Shown here piece after piece: positions 15,419 through 22,401 of a stretch of 36,375 nucleotides of DNA (positions within the stretch are counted from its first letter, which is position 1; the number at the start of each line of letters is the position of its first letter). Both the position numbers and the translations under genes were made by a program. This DNA comes from Desulfitobacterium_A sp035539115 (GTDB lineage: Bacteria > Bacillota > Desulfitobacteriia > Desulfitobacteriales > Desulfitobacteriaceae): contig NZ_DATLJA010000019.1 of the NCBI RefSeq assembly GCF_035539115.1, positions 1 to 36,375 of the forward strand. Direction: 5' to 3'. The notes under the pieces are model-generated. The model was not told where the DNA came from and did not search any database. It saw only the letters and a list, made by a program, of their open reading frames with translations.

Positions 15419-15427
15419 CCCCCCCCC
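15419..15427 (-). repeat. G9 tract in the ribosome binding site of a glycosyltransferase gene
   Basis: Nine consecutive G on the coding strand, about 9 bases before the ATG, form the Shine-Dalgarno core. Gain or loss of bases would change the spacing and pairing, and so possibly the translation level. Confidence 0.7.
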
Positions 15428-15495
15428 ACCTAATGGCTTATCAATATGATATTCTATTATTGCTAATTTAGTGCAATAGGAATGAAATTATATAA

Positions 15496-16569
15496 CTATA
15501 TTAAGCTTTCATAGCCATTGAGTTTTAACATCTCTACAAGAGATTTGACATCCTGGGCTCTATCCCTTGGGCATACTAAAGTCGCATCTTTTGTAGCTAC
15601 TATTATCATGTTTTCAACACCGATTGTAGCAATTAGGACTTCATTGTTATATATTACTGAATTACTTGTGTCTATACCAAAATGGCTGCCCTTAATTGAA
15701 TTTCCCATCGTATCCGAACTGAGCGTTTTTGATAAGGCATCAAGACTTCCTATATCATCCCAATCAAAATAACCCTTTACTACACGGATGCATTTGCTTT
15801 TTTCGAGAACTCCTTTGTCAAAGGATATATCCTGTATTTCGCTATATGCTTTTTCAATGTATGCGTAGAAATCCTGTCCCTCCGCATGCTTTATAGCCTG
15901 ATAAATTTTTTCGAAATGTCCGGGAAGAAATAGCCTTGTGTTGTCTATTATCGTATCTATGCTACCTAATAAGATACCGCTGTTCCATAAAAACTCTCCT
16001 GATGCAATGAACTTTTTTGCAGTATCAATATCAGGTTTTTCAATAAATCGGTGTACTTTAAATACATTTTCATCACTATCCGTATCTGTATCAATGTGTA
16101 TATACCCATACCCCGTGGCGGGATATGAAGGAGCAATTCCGATCATGACAAGACTATTGGTGTTTTCTGCTGCCTGGTAAGCATGATCTATGGCAGTCCT
16201 GTAATCGATATGGCTTTTAACGTACCCGTCTGCCGGTATAAAACACAATAAGCCCCGACCGATTTTTTCTTTTAGCAGCAGTGAGGCATAAGCAATACAT
16301 GCAGCAGTATTCTTTCGCATAGGTTCCAATATTATATTTGAAAAAGGTATTAAATTCCTAACAGTATCCTGGGTTATATCAAGCAGATTTTTATTTGTTA
16401 TAATGAAGCATTTTTCTGCCGGAATCATTTCACATATACGCTCAATCGTTTGTACCAGCATACATTTGCTGCCTTCGGCACTTATGAACTGCTTCGGTTT
16501 ATACTCCCTTGAGAGGGGCCAAAGTCTAGAACCTGTGCCGCCTGCCATTATAACTGCATATTTTTCCAA
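15496..16569 (-). CDS. manC: Mannose-1-phosphate guanylyltransferase
   Basis: The enzyme makes GDP-mannose from mannose-1-P and GTP. The 357-residue protein has the signature AGGTGSRLWPLSR and KPKQF at its N-terminus, then FIPADGY, VMIGIAPSYPATGYGYI, FIEKPD and FLWNSGI in the normal order. It is the short form without the fused isomerase (cupin) domain, which agrees with a separate manA. I favour the TTG at 16569, because GGAG lies upstream and a promoter-like -10 box would put the transcript start close to the ATG at 16590; that ATG, which would add 7 residues, has no ribosome binding site. It is the first gene of the leftward run manC-GT-E1 alpha-E1 beta-SDR. Confidence 0.93.
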   Translation of the reverse strand: MEKYAVIMAGGTGSRLWPLSREYKPKQFISAEGSKCMLVQTIERICEMIPAEKCFIITNKNLLDITQDTVRNLIPFSNIILEPMRKNTAACIAYASLLLKEKIGRGLLCFIPADGYVKSHIDYRTAIDHAYQAAENTNSLVMIGIAPSYPATGYGYIHIDTDTDSDENVFKVHRFIEKPDIDTAKKFIASGEFLWNSGILLGSIDTIIDNTRLFLPGHFEKIYQAIKHAEGQDFYAYIEKAYSEIQDISFDKGVLEKSKCIRVVKGYFDWDDIGSLDALSKTLSSDTMGNSIKGSHFGIDTSNSVIYNNEVLIATIGVENMIIVATKDATLVCPRDRAQDVKSLVEMLKLNGYESLI

Positions 16570-16600
16570 ATTACTCACACTCCAAATCATTTTATATTTT

Positions 16601-16641
16601 ATAATATTCTGGCTCTAACCATTGGTAACCCCTTTTACCAA
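16601..16641 (-). promoter_or_regulatory. Probable promoter and operator of the manC gene run
   Basis: On the minus strand TTACCA (16623-16628) and TATTAT (16601-16606) are 16 bases apart. The -35 box is part of an inverted repeat, TTGGTAA/TTACCAA (16622-16641), which could be a repressor or activator site. Confidence 0.5.
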
Positions 16642-17389
16642 ACATTTGAAGCACATTTTAATTTATTTTATGTCCTTGGAATATAAGTGGTTCCTATCTA
16701 AAATGTCAGAACGTGTAACTCTAATTAGCTAGTTAACATAAAATAGCAAAAAAAAATAACATTTTGAATGTTAAAAAAATCCAGAAAGTCATTTTCTATC
16801 ATTGAATATCATCGTTTTTTCCCTCAAAAAGCTTCCCTTCAAAATTGCTGCAAAAGCCTTATTTTATGGGCTTCTCAGCCCGAGTTATCAGAATTATGCA
16901 CTCAACGTGGCTCGATAGCACAAAAAGAGGTTGTATCTTTTTAAAATACAACCTCATACTCTCTATATAAAGTGTTTCATCCTCTACTATATTCTTTTCA
17001 TGATTCGTAGCATACAGCCGCTCCAGTTTCCAATACACTCGCAATATATTTTTATACTTCAACATGCACCGGATGAACCAGATAAGCATCAAGATTAACA
17101 AAATTTGATTTCATAACAACACATATGTCCGTTCAATGCTTTTCTGAAAACCAGACAAATGTTTGACCTGATTAAGAGGATTCCCTTTCCTCGTCCATTC
17201 ATCTGGCGCAGCGGAGGATAAAAAAGTCCCCGAAAGAACGTGAGGATTTTTGGGTGGAACCTTCGCTTCACTCTTTGTTTGTTTCATTCGTTATCCTCAT
17301 TCAAAGTATTTTTCTAGCCTTACATTATTTTAACGAACTAAACCGTGAGTGTCCAGCTATTAAAGCATCACTCCTTCACTAGTTTCCAT
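16642..17389. other. Gene-poor AT-rich stretch between the sugar island and homocitrate synthase
   Basis: No convincing gene is seen in these 750 bases. An 80-codon minus-strand frame (16859-17101) lacks a ribosome binding site and contains a hairpin. An 8-bp inverted repeat, GAGGATAA/TTATCCTC (17214-17221 and 17291-17298), encloses a segment that looks foldable. The interval looks like an island boundary. Confidence 0.5.
16927..16955 (-). terminator. Terminator-like hairpin in the gene-poor stretch
   Basis: The 10-bp arms GAGGTTGTAT / ATACAACCTC with a 9-base loop are followed on the minus strand by TTTTTG. No gene ends next to it, so it may terminate a small RNA or be a leftover of a lost gene. 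Confidence 0.5.
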
Positions 17390-17439
17390 ACTAAGACCAG
17401 GTATCTAAATATAGTCCTATTTTAATACCTGGTCTTAGT
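17390..17439. repeat. Perfect 15-bp inverted repeat
   Basis: The arms ACTAAGACCAGGTAT (17390-17404) and its complement (17425-17439) enclose 20 bases. It lies next to the homocitrate synthase terminator and lacks a T tract on either strand. It could be an extra terminator stem or a mobile-element end. Confidence 0.6.
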
Positions 17440-17451
17440 AAAGTCCAGAAA

Positions 17452-17486
17452 AAAGCGGAGGCTTCATGCTCTGAAACCTCCGCTTT
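17452..17486 (-). terminator. Terminator after homocitrate synthase
   Basis: AAAGCGGAGG / CCTCCGCTTT with a 15-base loop is followed by TTTTTT on the minus strand. It lies 75 bases beyond the stop codon. Confidence 0.8.
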
Positions 17487-17561
17487 CTTGATTAAGCAAA
17501 TTCCATACCTTAGTATGAGTACTATGGTAACGGATGACACGCGTTTTCTCCTTCCTCCGGC

Positions 17562-18710
17562 TTAGACATTTTCTGAGGATTGTGCGCGATTCATATCTTT
17601 ATAGATATAAGCCAGTTCTTTGTCAAAGAGAGAACGTTTCATGTCCACTGACATGGCTCGAACCCGCTTGAGGATCTCATTGGCTTCGTCTTCTGAAATT
17701 TCATGCCCATATTCATCCCGGAATTTCGCTTTAATCGAGGCGGTTCCCGAGTGTTTACCAATCACGATTTGACGTTCCAGCCCGACTTCTTCCGGTCGAA
17801 AGGCCTCATAATTTGAGGGATTCTTCAAAGCTCCATCGGCATGGATCCCCGATTCATGGGCAAACATATTACTTCCTACGATAGCTTTCCACACCGGTAA
17901 CTCCCGGCCCGATGCCCGAGCTACAAATTCAGACACTTCAACAAAACGTTCCGTTACGAAGTTCAGGTCAATATCCATCAGATGTTTAAGCGCCATGACG
18001 ACTTCTTCCAGAGCGGCATTTCCCGCTCTTTCACCCAGTCCGTTCACAGTAACTCCAACATGGGTTGCACCTGCTTTAAGCCCAGCTAAGGCATTAGCTG
18101 TTGCCATACCGAAATCATTATGGGTATGCATTTCAACATCAATTCCCGTTCTCTCAATCAATTCCGATATCCGATCATAGGTTTTAAACGGATCAAGAAT
18201 TCCGACCGTATCACAGTAACGCAGGCGGTCAGCCCCCGCATTTTTAGCTTCTTGGGCATACTGAACTAAGAAATCCATATCCGAACGGGAAGCATCTTCC
18301 GCATTTACCGAAATATAAACTCCCTTTTTCTTGGCATACTCTGTTGCCTTAACCATGCGTTGCAAGACGTCTTCACGCGTTGTTTTCAGTTTGTGCTCAA
18401 TATGAATATCGGAGGTGGAAATTGAGATTGCCACCGCATCACACCCACAAGCTAATGAGGCATCAATATCTTTAAGAACGGGTCGGTTCCAACCCATAAT
18501 GTTGGCTTTAAGCCCAAGCTTCACAATATCCCCGATCACGCGCTGTTCATCCCCACCCATAACCGGAATTCCAGCCTCGATCTGCTCAACACCAACATCA
18601 TCCAACATCCGGGCGATCATCAATTTTTCCTGGTTTGAAAAGACTACCCCCGCAGTTTGTTCCCCATCTCTTAAGGTTGTATCCACAATCGTTATGTGCT
18701 TTTTGACCAT
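17562..18710 (-). CDS. nifV: Homocitrate synthase (NifV type)
   Basis: The enzyme condenses acetyl-CoA with 2-oxoglutarate to homocitrate, the organic ligand of the nitrogenase FeMo cofactor. The 382-residue protein has the family hallmarks: DTTLRDGEQTAGV at residues 10-22, MHTHNDFGMATAN near 190-202 with metal-binding His residues, GLGERAGNA, and HESGIHADG. Length fits NifV rather than the longer 2-isopropylmalate synthases, which carry a C-terminal regulatory domain. No other nif gene is nearby. It is preceded by its own promoter-like region and reads away from gatB, 270 bases upstream. Confidence 0.88.
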   Translation of the reverse strand: MVKKHITIVDTTLRDGEQTAGVVFSNQEKLMIARMLDDVGVEQIEAGIPVMGGDEQRVIGDIVKLGLKANIMGWNRPVLKDIDASLACGCDAVAISISTSDIHIEHKLKTTREDVLQRMVKATEYAKKKGVYISVNAEDASRSDMDFLVQYAQEAKNAGADRLRYCDTVGILDPFKTYDRISELIERTGIDVEMHTHNDFGMATANALAGLKAGATHVGVTVNGLGERAGNAALEEVVMALKHLMDIDLNFVTERFVEVSEFVARASGRELPVWKAIVGSNMFAHESGIHADGALKNPSNYEAFRPEEVGLERQIVIGKHSGTASIKAKFRDEYGHEISEDEANEILKRVRAMSVDMKRSLFDKELAYIYKDMNRAQSSENV

Positions 18711-18750
18711 AATTATTCTACCTCTCTTCCGTAGGGTTATAGCCTGTTTT

Positions 18751-18777
18751 ATTATACTATCACAAACCCTCGTTTGT
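18751..18777 (-). promoter_or_regulatory. Probable promoter/operator of homocitrate synthase
   Basis: On the minus strand TATAAT (18751-18756) lies about 40 bases before the start codon. An inverted repeat, ACAAAC/GTTTGT (18762-18777), overlaps the spacer and may be an operator. A second TATAAT lies at 18785-18790. Confidence 0.45.
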
Positions 18778-18979
18778 TTTAACTATTATATCATACTTAT
18801 ATTGTATACTTATACAGTTCAACACAATTTTAATGTAAATTATTTGTAACTCGAAAAACGATAATTCAAAGAAACGCTTCTTCTGATCAACCTAGAAGGC
18901 TGAAAAGAAAGAAACGCATCCTGAACCCACTCAAATTCATCTCAACTTCAAATCGCTGTGAATCAAGCTAATATTAATT

Positions 18980-20434
18980 CTACTGCTGAGCTAGGCGCTC
19001 CTGCAGCAGGTTATTTACTACACCAGGGTTGGCCTGTCCCTTCGTTGCCTTCATCATCTGGCCGACCAAGAAACCGATTGCCTGTTTTTTCCCAGCCTTG
19101 TAATCCTCCACCGATTGGGGATTTTTAGCAATGATTTCATCAACGATTTTCAGTAAAGCCCCTTCATCACTGATTTGGGCTAAGCCTTTTTCTTTAACGA
19201 TGACGTCAGGGTCTTTGCCAGAGGCAAACATCTCCTCAATGACCGTTTTCCCAATTTTTCCGCTGATCGTTCCTTGATCAATCAGGTCAAGCAACTCTCC
19301 AAGCTGTTGGGGCTTAACCGGAGATTCTTCCAAGCTGACCCCTTGGGCATTAAGCAACCGTGTATATTCTCCCATGGTCCAGTTGGCCAGGTTCTTTACA
19401 TCACCGTAACTCTTCAAGGCTTCATCAAAAAAGTCTGAAAGCGCTTTACTGTTTGTAATCACACCCGCATCATAATCGGATAAGTCAAGAGATCTTAGCC
19501 GTTCTCTCCTTGCCGCGGGGAGTTCTGGCAGAGTTTGACGAATTCGCTCGACCCATTCCCGACCGATGACAAGCGGAGGCAAATCCGGTTCTGGGAAGTA
19601 ACGGTAGTCATGAGCGTCCTCTTTGGAACGAAGAGATAAGGTGATTCCCCGTCCCTCATCCCAAGTCAGCGTTTCTTGGATGACTTCTTCCCCATCATCC
19701 AAAAGCTGGGCTTGACGGGCCATCTCATATTCCATACAGCGCCTGACCGAGCTGAAGGAATTCAAGTTCTTCGCTTCTGTCCGAGTGCCGAATTCCTTTT
19801 GTCCCCATGGTCTTAACGATAGGTTCACGTCAAAACGAACCGAGCCTTGCTCCAGCCGACAATCCGAAACTTCCGTATATTGCATGATCCTTACCAATTC
19901 TTCCAGGAAGGCTAGAACTTCCGTAATTGAGCGCAGGTCTGGTTCGGACACGATCTCAAGAAGTGGGACCCCAGTCCGGTTATAGTCTACCGAGGATTCA
20001 AAGGAAGTCGAAATCGTTTCCCCGCTGTGCACGAGTTTCCCAGCATCGTCTTCCATGTGGGCACGCGTAATTCCGATTCGTTTCTTTTCGCCCTCAACTT
20101 CGATCTCAACCCAACCCTCTTTACAGATCGGCAAGTCATATTGTGAGGTCTGAAAATTTTTAGGAGCATCCGGGTAGAAATAGTTTTTTCGATCGAACTT
20201 GGAGAATTCAGCAATCTCGCAATTTAACGCCAATCCGGCTTTTATGGCAAAATTGACCACTTCCCGATTCAGCACGGGTAAAACACCTGGCAAACCCAAA
20301 CAAACCGGGCAAGTATGCGTATTTTGCTCGCCCCCAAATTCGGTTGAGCAATTACAGAAAATCTTCGTTTTGGTTGCGAGTTCCACATGAACTTCGATCC
20401 CACAAACCATTTCATAGCGATCCGTTATACTCAT
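18980..20434 (-). CDS. gatB: Asp-tRNA(Asn)/Glu-tRNA(Gln) amidotransferase subunit B
   Basis: GatB binds the mischarged tRNA and carries the kinase site that activates Glu or Asp for amidation. The 484-residue protein begins MSITDRYEMVCGIEVHVEL and contains the four-Cys-type zinc region near residues 25-45 (FCNCSTEF, THTCPVCLG), FYPDAPKNFQTSQYD, and the C-terminal helical/YqeY domain ending with the tRNA-binding tail. The ATG at 20434 follows AAAGGAGG, which is inside the end of gatA; the two genes are one base apart. Longer in-frame starts upstream lie inside gatA and are rejected. Confidence 0.97.
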   Translation of the reverse strand: MSITDRYEMVCGIEVHVELATKTKIFCNCSTEFGGEQNTHTCPVCLGLPGVLPVLNREVVNFAIKAGLALNCEIAEFSKFDRKNYFYPDAPKNFQTSQYDLPICKEGWVEIEVEGEKKRIGITRAHMEDDAGKLVHSGETISTSFESSVDYNRTGVPLLEIVSEPDLRSITEVLAFLEELVRIMQYTEVSDCRLEQGSVRFDVNLSLRPWGQKEFGTRTEAKNLNSFSSVRRCMEYEMARQAQLLDDGEEVIQETLTWDEGRGITLSLRSKEDAHDYRYFPEPDLPPLVIGREWVERIRQTLPELPAARRERLRSLDLSDYDAGVITNSKALSDFFDEALKSYGDVKNLANWTMGEYTRLLNAQGVSLEESPVKPQQLGELLDLIDQGTISGKIGKTVIEEMFASGKDPDVIVKEKGLAQISDEGALLKIVDEIIAKNPQSVEDYKAGKKQAIGFLVGQMMKATKGQANPGVVNNLLQERLAQQ

Positions 20435-20435
20435 C

Positions 20436-21911
20436 TTAACGCGCACCTCCTTTGACCAAGCTAGGTTTCCGCGTGTGGAAATCCGTATTTTGTTCGAAAG
20501 CATGAGCAACGCGATAGAGAGTTCCTTCTGAGAAGGGACGACCCATAAGTTGCATTCCGACCGGCATCCCCTCAACAAAGCCCGCAGGAAGTGAGAGCGA
20601 CGGTATGCCCGCGAGGTTAATCGGGACCGTACAGACATCCGATAAATACATCGTTAAAGGATCTCCTGATTTCTCGCCAATTTTAAAAGCGGTCGTCGGT
20701 GCTGTAGGAGATAGAAGTACATCGAACTGGGCAAAGGCCTGGTTGAAATCATTTTGAATGAGGGTTCTGACTTTTTGCGCCTTTAAATAATAGGCATCAT
20801 AATAACCCGCGCTTAAAGCATAGGTTCCTAGCATGATCCGGCGTTTAACCTCTGCTCCGAAACCTTCCGAGCGAGTCTTTTTGAACAAGTGCAGAACGTC
20901 CTCTGCTCCTTCAGCCCGGTAACCATAGCGCACTCCGTCATAACGGGCGAGATTCGAGCTAGCTTCAGCTGTTGCCAGTAGATAATAGGCCGGCATGGCG
21001 TATTCTGTATGAGGGAGGGAGCATTCTTCAACGATAGCTCCTAAGCCCTGTAAAGTCTCAAGCACTTCTTCCAGCACTTTTTTGACGCCAGCATCTAAGC
21101 CTTTAGCGAAATATTCCTTCGGTACACCAATCCGCAGCCCTTTCACGTCTTGAGTCAGGAACTCCGAATAATTCGGAATCTCAAAAGGAACGGAAGTTGA
21201 ATCTTGGCGATCATAACCGACGATTTCCTGGAAAACCCGTGCATTATCCTGGACGGTTTTCGTAATCGGCCCAATTTGATCGAGGGACGAGGCAAAGGCA
21301 ATTAACCCAAACCGAGATACAGCTCCGTAGGTCGGTTTAAGCCCCACTACTCCACAAAAAGCTGCCGGTTGGCGAATGGATCCACCAGTATCTGAGCCTA
21401 AGGTGAAAACTGCTTCCTCAGCAGCGACTGCCGCGGCCGAACCACCCGATGATCCTCCAGGTACCCGTTCTAGATCCCAAGGATTGTGCGTTGTAGAAAA
21501 GCGAGAGTTTTCCGTAGAAGAGCCCATGGCGAATTCATCCATGTTCAATTTTCCAAGTAAAACGGCTCCTGTCGCTTTGAGTTTTTCGACAACGGTTGCA
21601 CTATAGGGTGGGACAAAATTCTCAAGCATTTTTGAGGAACAAGTTGTTCGAATACCTTCCGTGCAAAGGTTATCCTTCAGCGCCATCGGAATTCCCTCTA
21701 ATGATCCGATTTCTTCTCCCCGCGCAATTTTCGCGTCGACCTGTGAGGCTTGGCTCAAGGCTAAATCTTCTGTCACCAGAAGAAAGGCCTTCACTTCCGG
21801 ATCAAGTTGTTCTATTCTATGAAGCATCGATTGGGTAAGCTCAACCGCACTGATTTTCTTCGCGGCTAAGAGCTCATGTAATTCCCCAATGGATTGGGAT
21901 GTGATCTCCAT
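20436..21911 (-). CDS. gatA: Asp-tRNA(Asn)/Glu-tRNA(Gln) amidotransferase subunit A
   Basis: GatA is the amidase subunit that releases ammonia from glutamine for transfer to Glu-tRNA(Gln) or Asp-tRNA(Asn). The 491-residue protein has the amidase-signature triad: Lys79 in ALKDN, the cis-Ser of GGSSGG near residue 154, and the nucleophile Ser178 in GSDTGGSIRQP. Length is standard. GGGAG precedes the ATG. It is the middle gene of the gatC-gatA-gatB unit, 90 bases after gatC and directly before gatB. Confidence 0.97.
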   Translation of the reverse strand: MEITSQSIGELHELLAAKKISAVELTQSMLHRIEQLDPEVKAFLLVTEDLALSQASQVDAKIARGEEIGSLEGIPMALKDNLCTEGIRTTCSSKMLENFVPPYSATVVEKLKATGAVLLGKLNMDEFAMGSSTENSRFSTTHNPWDLERVPGGSSGGSAAAVAAEEAVFTLGSDTGGSIRQPAAFCGVVGLKPTYGAVSRFGLIAFASSLDQIGPITKTVQDNARVFQEIVGYDRQDSTSVPFEIPNYSEFLTQDVKGLRIGVPKEYFAKGLDAGVKKVLEEVLETLQGLGAIVEECSLPHTEYAMPAYYLLATAEASSNLARYDGVRYGYRAEGAEDVLHLFKKTRSEGFGAEVKRRIMLGTYALSAGYYDAYYLKAQKVRTLIQNDFNQAFAQFDVLLSPTAPTTAFKIGEKSGDPLTMYLSDVCTVPINLAGIPSLSLPAGFVEGMPVGMQLMGRPFSEGTLYRVAHAFEQNTDFHTRKPSLVKGGAR

Positions 21912-22001
21912 GCTTAGCTGTTCTCCCTTCTACATCTCTCTACCTTCGAATTAGCTTCAGTCAGAGGCTCTAAGTAACTCCTTCTGAAGTATTTCCCTTC
22001 A

Positions 22002-22286
22002 TCAGACTATACGCGGCACCTTGAAAAAACCATCTTCCGATACGGGGGCATTCGCCAACACCTTTTCCCGTTCCAAAGAGGGCTGGACCTGGTCCTCGCG
22101 GACAACATTATGTAGCGGTACCGCGTGGGCCGTGGGGGTAATCTCATCCGTATTTAACTGGTCTAACATCGCTGCATAATCAAGGATTGAGTTAAGCTGT
22201 TCTGTATAGGTTGCAACTTCCTCTTCAGAAAGTTCTAAACGCGCTAACATAGCGACATGTTCCACTTCTTGACGTGAAATTTTCAC
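22002..22286 (-). CDS. gatC: Asp-tRNA(Asn)/Glu-tRNA(Gln) amidotransferase subunit C
   Basis: GatC is a small clamp subunit that wraps around GatA and GatB. The product begins with ISRQEVEHVAMLARLELSEE, the normal N-terminus of the family, and ends with the PVSEDGFFKVPRIV segment typical of GatC. I favour a GTG start at 22286 (94 residues), because GGATGGTGA lies just upstream. The ATG at 22298, adding 4 residues, touches its only AAAGG with no spacing. It is 115 bases after ligA on the same strand. Confidence 0.95.
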   Translation of the reverse strand: MKISRQEVEHVAMLARLELSEEEVATYTEQLNSILDYAAMLDQLNTDEITPTAHAVPLHNVVREDQVQPSLEREKVLANAPVSEDGFFKVPRIV

Positions 22287-22401
22287 TGGAATCACCATCC
22301 TTTGGCAAAATAATTAAATTCACTATATCAAATGGGTTCGCTGGGAGCAAGTCCTTTCCCGTTTCAGTAAAGATCGGGTCGTGTAGCTTACGGGTCTCTT
22401 T

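Noticed and set aside
16859..17101. 80-codon minus-strand frame upstream of manC
   Set aside because: No ribosome binding site, terminator-like hairpin inside it, and no protein-like pattern beyond a short hydrophobic start.
18415..18849. 144-codon plus-strand frame
   Set aside because: Antisense of the homocitrate synthase start and its promoter; composition follows the complementary gene.
20435..20638. Longer N-terminus for GatB
   Set aside because: The extra 68 codons lie inside gatA and do not look like GatB; AAAGGAGG before 20434 fixes the start.
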